A stretch of DNA of 64,000 nt from Moorella humiferrea (GTDB lineage: Bacteria; Bacillota; DSM-521; Neomoorellales; Neomoorellaceae): contig NZ_CP136419.1 of NCBI RefSeq assembly GCF_039233145.1, positions 62,001 through 126,000 on the forward strand, read 5' to 3'. A program made the position numbers and the translations under genes. The notes beneath the pieces are model-generated. The model saw only the letters and a list, made by a program, of their open reading frames with translations, made no database searches and had not been told where the DNA came from. Positions 47,465 to 55,770 of this stretch are shown here, piece by piece. Positions within the stretch are counted from its first letter, which is position 1. Every line of letters begins with the position of its first letter.

Positions 47465-48145
47465 ATGGGAGAAAAGACCTTCACTATGCGGCAAGGTTTT
47501 CAACATTCCCTGGAAGAATTGCAGCAGAATATTTTACGCATGGGGAGCATCGTGGAACAAACTATTGCTAAATCGGTAGAATGTCTGGCCCGTCAGGATG
47601 CCCGGATGGCCGCCGAAGTAGTGGAGGGCGATGTCGTAGTTGACGAAATGGAGTTGAAGATTGAGGAGCAGTGTTTGAAGCTCATTGCCACCCAGCAGCC
47701 CATGGCCAAGGATTTGCGCAAAATAGCTGCCGGTTTTAAAATCATAACCGACTTAGAGCGCATGGCCGATTATTCCGTGGACATCGCCCGCGTGGCCCAG
47801 CGTATTATGGAAACCGGTCAGCCCTTAATCAAACCCTTAATCGATATTCCGCGGATGGCGGAGCTGTCCCAGTTAATGGTTAAGCAGGCCCTGGATGCCT
47901 ATGTGCGTGAAGACACGGAGCTGGCCTACACAGTAGCCAGGGCAGACGACCAGATCGATATGCTGCACAACCAGGTTTTTCGGGAACTGCTCGTGTTCAT
48001 GATGGAAGACCCCAAAACCATTACCCAGGCAACCTATCTGCTTTTCGTCAGCCGCTATTTAGAAAGGATAGCCGATCATGCCACCAATATTGCCGAAGAG
48101 GCTATCTACCTGGCCACGGGTGAAAGGAAGGAATTAAACGATTAA
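47465..48145 (+). CDS. phoU: Phosphate uptake regulator PhoU
   Basis: A 226-residue PhoU: two tandem three-helix bundles. Metal-binding motifs LKIEEQCLKLIATQQPMAKDLR, IITDLERMADYSVDIAR and the repeat YLLFVSRYLERIADHATNIAEEA carry the E(D)xxxD pattern. It links Pst activity to the PhoR-type kinase. It starts 21 bases after pstB with GGGAGGTG upstream. Confidence 0.95.
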   Translation: MGEKTFTMRQGFQHSLEELQQNILRMGSIVEQTIAKSVECLARQDARMAAEVVEGDVVVDEMELKIEEQCLKLIATQQPMAKDLRKIAAGFKIITDLERMADYSVDIARVAQRIMETGQPLIKPLIDIPRMAELSQLMVKQALDAYVREDTELAYTVARADDQIDMLHNQVFRELLVFMMEDPKTITQATYLLFVSRYLERIADHATNIAEEAIYLATGERKELND

Positions 48146-48152
48146 AGGGATT

Positions 48153-48186
48153 AAAAAACCCGGGTAAAATATGGCCCGGGTTTTTT
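48153..48186. terminator. Bidirectional terminator between phoU and the MFS gene
   Basis: Stem with CCCGGG core flanked by A and T runs on either side, so it can stop transcription from both directions. It overlaps the last codon of the convergent MFS gene. Confidence 0.85.
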
Positions 48187-49399
48187 AATGACTGGGAAGC
48201 AATTGGGGAGGCAGCATTTTTTCCGCATGGATATAAAAGGAGGCTAAAACAGCGATTACACCCACCAGCAAAGCGGCGCCGAGGAAAAGGGGCATCCTCC
48301 AGGTCAAGGCCAGTCCGAAGACCGGCGGCCCCAGGGCCACCCCCAGAAAACGCATGGAACCGTAAAGACAGGTAATGCCGCCCCTTTCTTTGGAACTGAT
48401 ACTGGTTATTAAAGTATTAACTGACGGCAAAACTACCCCCGTACCGATGCCCATGGCAACCATGGCCGGGAAGAACACATAAATGTTATTTATAAAGCCC
48501 ATCACCGCCAGGGCTCCCGCATCCACGAGAAGGCCGGCGACAATGGCCGGTTTCAGGCTGCCGCCTGCCATTTGCTGCAGATAATTACCGGAAAGATATG
48601 ATGTTAAGGCCATAGCGGCTACGGGTACGGCGATGATTAAACCGGTACGCAGACCACGGACGTCATAGTCAGTTTCCAGAACATCGGAAATATAACTCAA
48701 AACTCCAAACAAAATAAAGAGAACGACCATCCCCGCCAGTATGCATGCCAGGAGGGAAAGCCCCCTGTTCTGTAAAATCTGGCCCAAATTATGAAAATAT
48801 GTTTTAAAAGTTATTCCTCCTGTTTTTTGCTCCGGTTCTTTGACAATAAACCAAACGGCAAGGCCCGCAGGGATGGCCAGGATGCCGTATACAAAAAAAG
48901 GGGCAAACCATGAAATGAGACCAATTAAGGCGCCGGCTATGGGGCTGACCACCTTGCCCAGGCCGTTGGCGGCCTCCAGTAACCCCAGGGCTTTAGTGCG
49001 CTCCTTACTTTGAAAGATGTCCCCGGTTAGGGCCATGGCCAGCTGATAAGTGCCCCCGGCGCCTATGCCCTGAAGGATGCGGCTTCCCAGGATTAAATAA
49101 TAAGGAGAAGTCGCCAGCCAGGCAGCCAGACCCGCCAGAAGACCGCCGAGGCCGTAAAGGATGAGGGCGGGAGCCATTATGGGTTTACGGCCATAGGCAT
49201 CGGAAAGAAAACCGGCAAAGGGTATAACAAGACCGGCGGGAAGGGAGAAGGCCGTAATGAGCAGGCTTATCTGCACCAGGCTGACGTTTAAAGCAGAACG
49301 CATAAGGGGGAGCAGGGGCACCAGCATAGAGTTGCCGAGGACCATAATAAAAGGAACGGCACACAAAATGGCAAAGGGCAATTTCATAGCTGACCGCAT
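48185..49399 (-). CDS. Major facilitator superfamily exporter
   Basis: A 404-residue MFS protein with twelve predicted helices. The loop-2 signature GFLSDAYGRKPIMAPALILYG and the loop after TM4-5 LILGSRILQGIGAGGTY identify DHA1-type drug exporters (Bmr/TetA-like). The second half starts after a cytoplasmic loop (VKEPEQKTGG). ATG 49399 (GGGAGG upstream on the minus strand) is chosen; the frame is open to 49696 but would run through the yqhV gene on the other strand. Substrate unknown. Confidence 0.88.
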   Translation of the reverse strand: MRSAMKLPFAILCAVPFIMVLGNSMLVPLLPLMRSALNVSLVQISLLITAFSLPAGLVIPFAGFLSDAYGRKPIMAPALILYGLGGLLAGLAAWLATSPYYLILGSRILQGIGAGGTYQLAMALTGDIFQSKERTKALGLLEAANGLGKVVSPIAGALIGLISWFAPFFVYGILAIPAGLAVWFIVKEPEQKTGGITFKTYFHNLGQILQNRGLSLLACILAGMVVLFILFGVLSYISDVLETDYDVRGLRTGLIIAVPVAAMALTSYLSGNYLQQMAGGSLKPAIVAGLLVDAGALAVMGFINNIYVFFPAMVAMGIGTGVVLPSVNTLITSISSKERGGITCLYGSMRFLGVALGPPVFGLALTWRMPLFLGAALLVGVIAVLASFYIHAEKMLPPQLLPSH

Positions 49400-49475
49400 A
49401 TATCGGCAAACCTCCCTGGATACGCTTCTTCTATTTTGCCTCATCTGCGCATAAAAAATAATGGGAGGAGATGCC

Positions 49476-49754
49476 ATGTTTTTCTTTTTAGCTGATAAAC
49501 ATGTGCTGGCCATGGCGGTGCTGCGCCTTTTATCTAGCATGATAGAGCTCATGGCGGCGGTCTTGATGCTCAAACTGAACCGTGTAGACGCCGCCTTAAA
49601 AATTAACGCCGTCCTGGCCCTTGTGGGTCCGACGGTAATGATGACGGTGATGGCTTTAGGTCTCTGGGGTCTGGCCGGTAAAATAGCACCGGCCAAAATG
49701 GTAACTATTATCGTCGGAGTAGGTCTTATCTTTTACGGCGTCAGGCAGCAGTAA
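49476..49754 (+). CDS. yqhV: YqhV-like membrane protein (DUF2619)
   Basis: A 92-residue protein with three hydrophobic helices: LADKHVLAMAVLRLLSSMIE, the NRVDAALKINAVLALVGPTV segment and a last helix ending YGVRQQ. This is the DUF2619/YqhV family, in Bacillus found next to the spoIIIA operon. ATG 49476 after GGGAGGAG. It is divergent from the MFS gene with only 76 bases between. Confidence 0.85.
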   Translation: MFFFLADKHVLAMAVLRLLSSMIELMAAVLMLKLNRVDAALKINAVLALVGPTVMMTVMALGLWGLAGKIAPAKMVTIIVGVGLIFYGVRQQ

Positions 49755-49875
49755 TGGTGGGGCAACAGTCATCATACCTGTGAAAATGTACCGCCGTTCC
49801 CTGTGGTACCCCCCTTCCGGTTAAGGCATAAAGATAAAAAAGCCAGATTAAAAATAAGCGCGAAGGGGTGGAACC

Positions 49876-50748
49876 ATGCAGGATAGGAGCAGGCGCTGGA
49901 AGCCAAGGTTAGTGGATGGTATGATGAATGAAGGTGCCTGGAGCGGCGTTCTAGAATTTCCCATCGGGGGACGCCGGCAGAAACCGAGGCATGTGGGATT
50001 AACCATGGTCATCGATAAAGGCTTGGGCCTGACGGAGTTTGGGGATTTATTGGAGGTGGCGGCGCCTTATATTGATTTTATTAAACTGGGTTTCGGTACG
50101 TCCGTGTTTTATCCAGCGCCCATTTTGCGGGAAAAGATACGCCTGGCGCGGTCGTACGGAGTGGAAATTTTCCCCGGAGGGACTTTTTTTGAGGTGGCCG
50201 TCCTTCAGGGAAGACTTGAACTGTATCTTAAAACTGCCGGAGAACTGGGATACACCTTTATTGAAGTTTCCGATGGTACTATTAATATGAGTTTGGCCCA
50301 ACGTTATGATGCCGTGGCCCGGGCGCGGGAGGCAGGTTTTGGCGTAATTACCGAAGTGGGCAAAAAAGATCCCCGGGATGCCGTGGGCGAAATCAAGATT
50401 TTAAACCTGATGGCCACCGATGTGGAAGCAGGAGCCGACTACGTCATTGTTGAAGGCAGGGAAACGGGCCAAGGCGTAGTGATTTACGACAAAAATGGCG
50501 TAGTTAAAGAAGAAACCCTGGAGCTTCTGTTGCAAGGGGTGCAGAATGCAGAGAGGATTATTTGGGAGGCCCCGCAAAAACAACAGCAGCAGGCATTGAT
50601 CATGCGCCTGGGCCCGAACGTCAACCTGGGCAACGTCCAACCGGGAGACGTTTTGGCCCTGGAAGCCTTGCGTGTCGGCCTTAGAGGCGACACTTTAAGA
50701 GCAGCCTTAAAAAAAGACCTGCAGGTAAAGGCGGTGGGCGAAATTTAG
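49876..50748 (+). CDS. comA: Phosphosulfolactate synthase
   Basis: A 290-residue ComA-type TIM barrel. Conserved segments: GLTMVIDKGLGLTEFGDLL, IDFIKLGFGTSVFYPAPIL, VEIFPGGTFFEVAVLQGR, FIEVSDGTINM and ITEVGKKDP. It adds sulfite to phosphoenolpyruvate to give phosphosulfolactate, the first step toward sulfolactate (bacterial spores) or coenzyme M (methanogens). ComB follows, so sulfolactate is the likely product. ATG after GAAGGGGTGG. The first 25 residues are an N-terminal extension. Confidence 0.92.
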   Translation: MQDRSRRWKPRLVDGMMNEGAWSGVLEFPIGGRRQKPRHVGLTMVIDKGLGLTEFGDLLEVAAPYIDFIKLGFGTSVFYPAPILREKIRLARSYGVEIFPGGTFFEVAVLQGRLELYLKTAGELGYTFIEVSDGTINMSLAQRYDAVARAREAGFGVITEVGKKDPRDAVGEIKILNLMATDVEAGADYVIVEGRETGQGVVIYDKNGVVKEETLELLLQGVQNAERIIWEAPQKQQQQALIMRLGPNVNLGNVQPGDVLALEALRVGLRGDTLRAALKKDLQVKAVGEI

Positions 50749-50756
50749 CGGCTGAG

Positions 50757-50797
50757 GGAGCGGGAGACGCCGGCGTTCCCCGCTCCTTGATAATTTT
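50757..50797 (+). terminator. Hairpin after comA
   Basis: GGAGCGGG/CCCGCTCC arms enclosing a further ACGCC/GGCGT stem, followed by a weak T-rich stretch. A partial terminator or processing site between comA and comB. Confidence 0.6.
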
Positions 50798-50884
50798 ACC
50801 AGGAGATACGCGCCCGGCAGGAATCCGCCCCGTCCTTCGCGAATAACTATTAGCACCCGTAAAAAGCTGGAGGTGCCATAGCGT

Positions 50885-51604
50885 TTGGAAATAGATGTTT
50901 TTACAGGGATAAATGGTATACCGGATGAGGCTATCAACAATAAAACGGTTATAGTCATAGACGTATTAAGGGCTACGACCACAATCACCGTGGCCCTGGC
51001 GGCCGGCTGTCTGGAAGTGATACCCGTACTTACCCCTGAGGAAGCCATTGAGATGCGCGCGCGCCTGGGAGACGAGCGGGTCCTCCTCGGCGGCGAGCGA
51101 AACGCCCTGAAAATCCCGGGTTTTGATCTAGGCAACTCTCCCCGGGAGTATACACCGGAAATCGTCGCCGGGAAACGCTTAATTATTACCACCACCAACG
51201 GTACGCGGGCCATCAGAAGGGCCGCGGGCGGTCACCAGGTATTTCTAGGCGCCATGGTAAACGCCCCCTCTGTAGCTACGGCGGCGGCCTGGGGAGAAGA
51301 AGATATAACCATTATTTGTTCCGGCACAAAGGATCGCTTTTCCCTTGAAGATTTTCTGGCCGCCGGCTTTATAGTCGACCGTTTGACCGCCTTGAACGGT
51401 TTTACCCTGCGTGACGGTGCGAGGGCGGCCCGCGATTATTATCTCTATCGCCGGGACGATCCGGCCGCAGCCCTGAAAGAGAGTTATCACGGTCGTCTGC
51501 TGGAAGAACTGGGCCTCGGCGAGGACGTGGACTTTTGTTCCCGTGTGGGGACCTTTGACGTGGTGCCTGTATACGGCGGGGGTATTATTAAAAAGATAGG
51601 TTAA
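50885..51604 (+). CDS. comB: 2-phosphosulfolactate phosphatase
   Basis: A 239-residue ComB: VIVIDVLRATTTITVALAAG near the start, LLGGERNALKIPGFDLGNSP, and LIITTTNGTRAI, followed by ICSGTKDRFSLEDFLAAG. It removes phosphate from 2-phosphosulfolactate to give sulfolactate. TTG start with GGAGGTG nine bases upstream. No comC dehydrogenase or comDE decarboxylase is adjacent, so the pathway encoded here stops at sulfolactate. Confidence 0.93.
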   Translation: MEIDVFTGINGIPDEAINNKTVIVIDVLRATTTITVALAAGCLEVIPVLTPEEAIEMRARLGDERVLLGGERNALKIPGFDLGNSPREYTPEIVAGKRLIITTTNGTRAIRRAAGGHQVFLGAMVNAPSVATAAAWGEEDITIICSGTKDRFSLEDFLAAGFIVDRLTALNGFTLRDGARAARDYYLYRRDDPAAALKESYHGRLLEELGLGEDVDFCSRVGTFDVVPVYGGGIIKKIG

Positions 51605-51692
51605 AACCGCCCACGACGTTCTTGTCCCTATCCTTTCGGCATATATTTATTATTGTTAAAGGAGACATGGCTGGGAATGAGGGGCGTATGGA

Positions 51693-52148
51693 ATGAACGC
51701 GACCACGGCCATCCTTCTGCTCATAATGCTTTTGGGCATCCTGGGTCGTTCCAACGTTATTGCCGCCGCCGCCGCCATTCTCCTGCTCCTTCAGTTTACC
51801 AACCTTCAAAGGCTCTATCCCCTCCTTGAACGCCGCGCACTGGAGGCCGGTCTTATTTTTTTAGTAGTTTCCGTCCTGGTGCCCTTTGCTTCCGGAAGGG
51901 TTTCGGCGCGCGACCTACTTTCTTCCTTTATCTCTCTACCGGGTATTATTGCCGTGGCCAGCGGCATTATTGCCACCCATATGAACTGTCAGGGACTGGA
52001 GCTATTGCAGCGTTTTCCCCAGATGATGATTGGTATGGTTTTGGGCTCCATCATTGGAGTGGCTTTTTTTGGAGGTATTCCCGTAGGTCCACTTATGGCG
52101 GGCGGCATTGCCGCCCTCCTGGTAAATCTCCTGGGTTGGCTGCGATAA
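51693..52148 (+). CDS. DUF441 family membrane protein
   Basis: A 151-residue protein with four to five membrane helices. LLGILGRSNVIAAAAAILLL, GLIFLVVSVLVPFASGRVS, LPGIIAVASGIIATHMNCQGL and GSIIGVAFFGGIPVGPLMAGG match the DUF441 (YeaL/YtwI) family, of unknown function. ATG at 51693. Confidence 0.9.
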   Translation: MNATTAILLLIMLLGILGRSNVIAAAAAILLLLQFTNLQRLYPLLERRALEAGLIFLVVSVLVPFASGRVSARDLLSSFISLPGIIAVASGIIATHMNCQGLELLQRFPQMMIGMVLGSIIGVAFFGGIPVGPLMAGGIAALLVNLLGWLR

Positions 52149-52191
52149 ATTTTTTGTAACCAGCAGGAGTTTTAGGTTTTATCGAGTAATA

Positions 52192-52210
52192 TATTATACA
52201 GTGTATAATA
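52192..52210. promoter_or_regulatory. 19-bp perfect palindrome upstream of the acyl-CoA cluster
   Basis: TATTATACA, a central G, TGTATAATA. It lies 143 bases before the first gene of the 52353 cluster and contains a TATAAT (52204-52209) that could be a -10. A second weaker repeat, TACCC/GGGTA around CTATA, follows at 52220-52234. The form is typical of a dimeric repressor site, e.g. of a GntR or LysR-like protein; no regulator gene is adjacent. Confidence 0.6.
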
Positions 52211-52352
52211 AAGAAATTATACCCCTATAGGGTAGAGAGAAAAATGATATTCAAAGTCAAAATAATTTTTAAGGGGGGATTGCAGGAGGAGGGAACTCGA
52301 TACACCTGTCGTCTTTCCAATTCCAACAAATTTTTGTGGAAGGGACGAAAGT

Positions 52353-53621
52353 ATGGCTAAGCTTTTAGAGTATCAAGGTAAAGAATGGTTACGCAAAGCA
52401 GGGATCCCGGTTCCGGTCGGCCGGGCGGCATCTTCGCCTGAGGAAGCGGAACAGATCGCGGCGGAGTTGGGCAAGCCCGTCGCCGTAAAGGCCCAGGTGC
52501 AGGCCGGCGGCAGAGGCAAATCTGGGGCGGTTAAACTCGTCAACACCCCGGCGGAAGCCCGGGAAGCCGCGACTTCCATCCTGGGTACGGTTATAAAGGG
52601 TTATCCCGTACGCAAAGTCCTCGTGGAAGAAAAACTGGATATTGCCCGTGAATATTACGTAACCATTATTGTAAATTCCGCACGTAACGCCCGGTGCCCT
52701 ATGATGATGTTTAGCACCGAAGGCGGTATGGATATTGAAAGTGTTCCCGAGGACAAGATTTTCAGGCTTTTAATTTCGCCCCTGTTCGGCCTCGAGGTAT
52801 ACGACGCCGTAGATATGCTGGTGAAAGCCGGCATCCCCAATGATCAGGTAACGACCTTTGCCAATTTGTTGGTCAAGCTGTGGAATGCTTACAAAAAGTA
52901 TGATTGCTTTACCCTGGAAATCAATCCCCTGGTAATGACGGCGGACGGGCAACTGGTAGCGGCCGACTGCAAGATGGAGGTCGACAACAGCAGCGTCTAC
53001 CGCCATCCGGAAATGGGTATTGAAATCGCCAGGGACTTCCCCCATGAGCCAACCGAGCTCGACCGCATCGGTTGGGGGATTGAGAAGGCCGATACCCGCG
53101 GTTCCGGCTTCGTCATGAGCATGGGCTTTGATGAAAAGAGCCCGGGTTATATCGGCTACCATCCCATCGGTGGCGGTTCGGCCATGATGGGCATGGATGC
53201 CCTGAACAAGGTCGGTTTGAAGCCCGCCAACTATGCCGATACCAGCGGCAATCCCGTGGCCTCCAAGGTTTACCGGGTGGCCAAGGTGGTATTGTCCCAG
53301 CCCAACATCGACGGTTACCTGCTGGGCGGCTTTATGATGGCCAATCAGGAACAGTGGCATCACGCCCATGCCGTGGTCAAAGCCTTACGTGAGATTCTAC
53401 CCAAAAAACCCGGCCTCCCGTGCGTGCTGCTTCTCTGCGGCAATAAAGAAGAGGAATCCCTGGCCATCTTACGGGAAGGCCTGAGCAACGTAGAAGGCGC
53501 CACCAGGGTGGAAATTTACGGCCGGGAACATGTAACCGACACCGATTTTATCGGTCAACGCCTGTTGGCCCTTGTTAAAGAATATCAAGCCGAGAAGCGA
53601 AAGCAGGGTGGAGACCAGTGA
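52353..53621 (+). CDS. ATP-grasp acyl-CoA synthetase beta-like subunit, malate thiokinase candidate
   Basis: A 422-residue protein of the SucC/MtkA family. The ATP-grasp domain is clear: LLEYQGKEWLRKAGIPVPVG, VKAQVQAGGRGKSGAVKLV and FTLEINPLVMTADGQLVAADCK with the metal-binding residues. The C-terminal CoA-ligase half diverges from succinyl-CoA synthetase: the nucleotide/CoA helix reads GGGSAMMGMDALNKVG instead of the usual NGAGLAMGTMD, and the NIFGGI motif is replaced by GGFMMANQEQ. It is also about 35 residues longer than SucC. Such a pair would form an acyl-CoA from acid, CoA and ATP, or make ATP in reverse. A malate specificity is inferred from the lyase and malic enzyme genes downstream; citrate, citramalate or succinate are alternatives. 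ATG after GGAAGGGACG. Confidence 0.75.
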   Translation: MAKLLEYQGKEWLRKAGIPVPVGRAASSPEEAEQIAAELGKPVAVKAQVQAGGRGKSGAVKLVNTPAEAREAATSILGTVIKGYPVRKVLVEEKLDIAREYYVTIIVNSARNARCPMMMFSTEGGMDIESVPEDKIFRLLISPLFGLEVYDAVDMLVKAGIPNDQVTTFANLLVKLWNAYKKYDCFTLEINPLVMTADGQLVAADCKMEVDNSSVYRHPEMGIEIARDFPHEPTELDRIGWGIEKADTRGSGFVMSMGFDEKSPGYIGYHPIGGGSAMMGMDALNKVGLKPANYADTSGNPVASKVYRVAKVVLSQPNIDGYLLGGFMMANQEQWHHAHAVVKALREILPKKPGLPCVLLLCGNKEEESLAILREGLSNVEGATRVEIYGREHVTDTDFIGQRLLALVKEYQAEKRKQGGDQ

Positions 53622-53926
53622 TTGAATTCTGGGAAAGGACAATTAAGGTTACCATCGATACTGATAAATGCGATGCATGCGAGACGAAGGCCTGCATCGA
53701 CGCTTGTAAAAAGTTCGCCCGGGGGCTCCTGCAGCTTAAAGACGGCAGGCCTTCGGTGGAACATTTGACGGAAGACGGCATTAAGCGTCTGGGCACGGAA
53801 TGCCTTGCCTGCGAGTATGAATGCTGGTTCCGCGGCAAGAGCGCCATCAAAATTGACGTCCCCATCGAGGGATTGGACGAGTACCTGCGCAAGCGGGGTT
53901 TGCTGGAAGAAAACGCCAACCAGTAA
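53618..53926 (+). CDS. Seven-cysteine ferredoxin-like protein inside the synthetase operon
   Basis: A 102-residue protein with Cys18, 21, 26 and 30 (C-x2-C-x4-C-x3-C) and Cys62, 65 and 69 (C-x2-C-x3-C). The two groups sit like those of a two-cluster bacterial ferredoxin, but the first spacing is one to two residues longer than the standard C-x2-C-x2-C-x3-C and one cysteine of the second group is missing. Seven cysteines could hold one [4Fe-4S] and one [3Fe-4S] cluster, or bind zinc. GTG start overlaps the previous stop (GTGA), and the next gene follows after 20 bases. Position suggests a third subunit or a redox switch of the synthetase; no family role is known to me. Confidence 0.75.
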   Translation: MIEFWERTIKVTIDTDKCDACETKACIDACKKFARGLLQLKDGRPSVEHLTEDGIKRLGTECLACEYECWFRGKSAIKIDVPIEGLDEYLRKRGLLEENANQ

Positions 53927-53946
53927 AAGGATAAAGAGGGATTAGC

Positions 53947-54843
53947 ATGGGGATTTTAATTGATAGAAACACCAAAGTCATCGTCCAGGGCATTACCGGT
54001 AGGGAGGGTTCCCTCCGGGCCAAGTATATGAAAGATTATGGTACCAAGGTGGTGGCAGGGACGAGCCCCGGAAAAGGCGGAGAAGAGGTGGCGGGTATTC
54101 CCGTCTACCATACCGTCAAACAGGCCGTCGCCGAACACGGGGAAATCGACTTCAGCGTTATATTCGTTCCCGGCCGGGCCTTGAAAGCGGCGGTTAAAGA
54201 AGCCGCCGACGCCGGTGTAAAAAACATCGTCCCCTGCGTAGAGTCGGTACCCATTCACGACATCATGGAAATGGTCGAGTATTGCAAGCTTAAAGGTGTC
54301 CGGTTGATCGGCCCGGGATCCATCGGCATCATCACTCCCGGCGAGGCGGTCGTCGGCTGGCTGGGCGGCAATGTGGAATGGGCCAACTCCTTCTTCCGGC
54401 CCGGTCCCATTGGCGTTTTCTCCCGCAGCGGCGGTCAGTCGGGAACCATTCCCTGGATCCTCAAGGAAAACGGCTATGGTGTCAGCACCGTCGTGCACAC
54501 GGGTACGGAACCGGTCCTGGGAACTTCCTTTGCCGATTTGCTACCGTTGTTTGAAGAAGATCCGCAAACAGAGGCCGTAGCTGTCTTCTCCGAAATCGGC
54601 GGTACCCAGGAAGAAGAATGCGCGGAAGTAATTGCCTCCGGCAAATTCACCAAGCCCTTCGTTATTTACGTGGCAGGCGCCTGGGCGCCGGAAGGCCAGC
54701 GTTTCTCCCATGCCTCCAGCATTGTGGAACGGGGACGCGGTTCGGCCAAGAGCAAGATGGAAGCCATTCAAAAGGCTGGCGGCTATGTGGCCATGAGCCC
54801 CAATGATATACCGCGTATCCTGAAGAGTGTATTAAAACATTAA
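53947..54843 (+). CDS. CoA-binding acyl-CoA synthetase alpha-like subunit, malate thiokinase candidate
   Basis: A 298-residue SucD/MtkB-family protein. N-terminal CoA-binding Rossmann domain with [20 protein letters not shown]; the ligase domain has [15 protein letters not shown] and the phosphohistidine loop [20 protein letters not shown] with His255 in the place of the phosphorylated His of SucD (GHAGAI). The surrounding residues differ (SHASSIV), which fits a substrate other than succinate. All features for ADP-forming acyl-CoA synthesis are present together with the ATP-grasp subunit at 52353. It starts 20 bases after the ferredoxin-like gene and ends 13 bases before the lyase gene. Confidence 0.78.
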   Translation: MGILIDRNTKVIVQGITGREGSLRAKYMKDYGTKVVAGTSPGKGGEEVAGIPVYHTVKQAVAEHGEIDFSVIFVPGRALKAAVKEAADAGVKNIVPCVESVPIHDIMEMVEYCKLKGVRLIGPGSIGIITPGEAVVGWLGGNVEWANSFFRPGPIGVFSRSGGQSGTIPWILKENGYGVSTVVHTGTEPVLGTSFADLLPLFEEDPQTEAVAVFSEIGGTQEEECAEVIASGKFTKPFVIYVAGAWAPEGQRFSHASSIVERGRGSAKSKMEAIQKAGGYVAMSPNDIPRILKSVLKH

Positions 54844-54856
54844 GGAGGTAATCACC

Positions 54857-55753
54857 ATGGCTGTAATGCGTTCCGTTCTATACGTTCCCGGCAACAATCC
54901 CAAGATGATTGCCAAGGCCCCTTCTTTCCCTGCCGATATCATTACCCTCGACCTGGAGGATTCTGTGCCGCCGGCGGAAAAGGAAACCGCGCGTCAGCTT
55001 ATCCGTGAAAACCTGAAGGCCGTTGGTGCCAACGGTTCAGAAGTATATGTGCGCATCAATAACTGGGAAACCGAGATGACCAACGACGATTTAGAAGCCG
55101 TCGTTTATGAAGGGCTACATGGTGTGACCTTGGCCAAGTGCGGCCATCCCGATCATGTAAAGCGCCTGGATTGGAAACTGGAAGAGCTGGAGCGCCGCAG
55201 GGGTCTCCCCATCGGCAGCATTAAGGTTAGTCTCCTTCTCGAAACGGCTAAGGGTGTAATTAACGCCTACGAATCTTGTATCGCCAGCCCGCGGGTGGTA
55301 AGTGCCATCTTCGGCGCCGTCGATTACTGCAAGGATATGCGGGTAAAACTGACCCCCGAGGGCAAAGAACAGGAATACGCCCGCGCCCACATCGCCGTAG
55401 CCGCCAGGGCGGCTGGAATTGTAGCCATCGATTGCCCCTTTGTAAACTACCAGGATATGGAAGCGTTTGAAAAGAGCGTTCTGCAGGGCCGCCAGATGGG
55501 TTATGAAGGCCGTATGCTCATCCATCCCAGCCAGGTGGAACCCGCCAACCGGCTCTACGCTCCCGATCCGGCAGATGTAGAGTGGGCCCGCGGCGTGGTC
55601 AAGGCCTTTGAAGAGGAAGGCATCGCCAAGGGTCGGGCTGCTATTTCCTACCAGGGTAAGATGGTCGATACGCCCGTCTACCTCAACGCCAAAGACATCC
55701 TGAATGCCTACGAAGAAATTCAGGCCAAAGAAGCGGCTAGAAAGAAGGCCTAA
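54857..55753 (+). CDS. HpcH/CitE-type acyl-CoA lyase, malyl-CoA lyase candidate
   Basis: A 298-residue TIM-barrel protein of the CitE/malyl-CoA lyase/HpaI superfamily. Visible: MRSVLYVPGNNPKMIAKAPS, the metal and substrate region LDLEDSVPPAEKETAR, VRINNWET, LLETAKGVINA with a metal-binding Glu, and IFGAVDYCKDM with the second acid (VD in place of the usual ED). The C-terminus has MLIHPSQVEPANRLYAP, a conserved CitE segment. No citD/citF subunits are nearby, so it is not part of citrate lyase. Candidate reaction: malyl-CoA to acetyl-CoA and glyoxylate; citramalyl-CoA or citryl-CoA are other options. ATG after AAGGAGGT. Confidence 0.85.
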   Translation: MAVMRSVLYVPGNNPKMIAKAPSFPADIITLDLEDSVPPAEKETARQLIRENLKAVGANGSEVYVRINNWETEMTNDDLEAVVYEGLHGVTLAKCGHPDHVKRLDWKLEELERRRGLPIGSIKVSLLLETAKGVINAYESCIASPRVVSAIFGAVDYCKDMRVKLTPEGKEQEYARAHIAVAARAAGIVAIDCPFVNYQDMEAFEKSVLQGRQMGYEGRMLIHPSQVEPANRLYAPDPADVEWARGVVKAFEEEGIAKGRAAISYQGKMVDTPVYLNAKDILNAYEEIQAKEAARKKA

Positions 55754-55770
55754 AGTTTTACAGTTAAAGC

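Noticed and set aside
49400-49696. N-terminal extension of the MFS protein
   Set aside because: It would run antisense through the yqhV gene, carries no membrane segment, and the start at 49399 has a better ribosome binding site.
52353-54843. Plain succinyl-CoA synthetase (sucCD)
   Set aside because: SucC ligase-domain motifs are replaced, an Fe-S protein lies between the subunits, and the downstream genes act on malyl-CoA-like compounds and malate rather than succinate.
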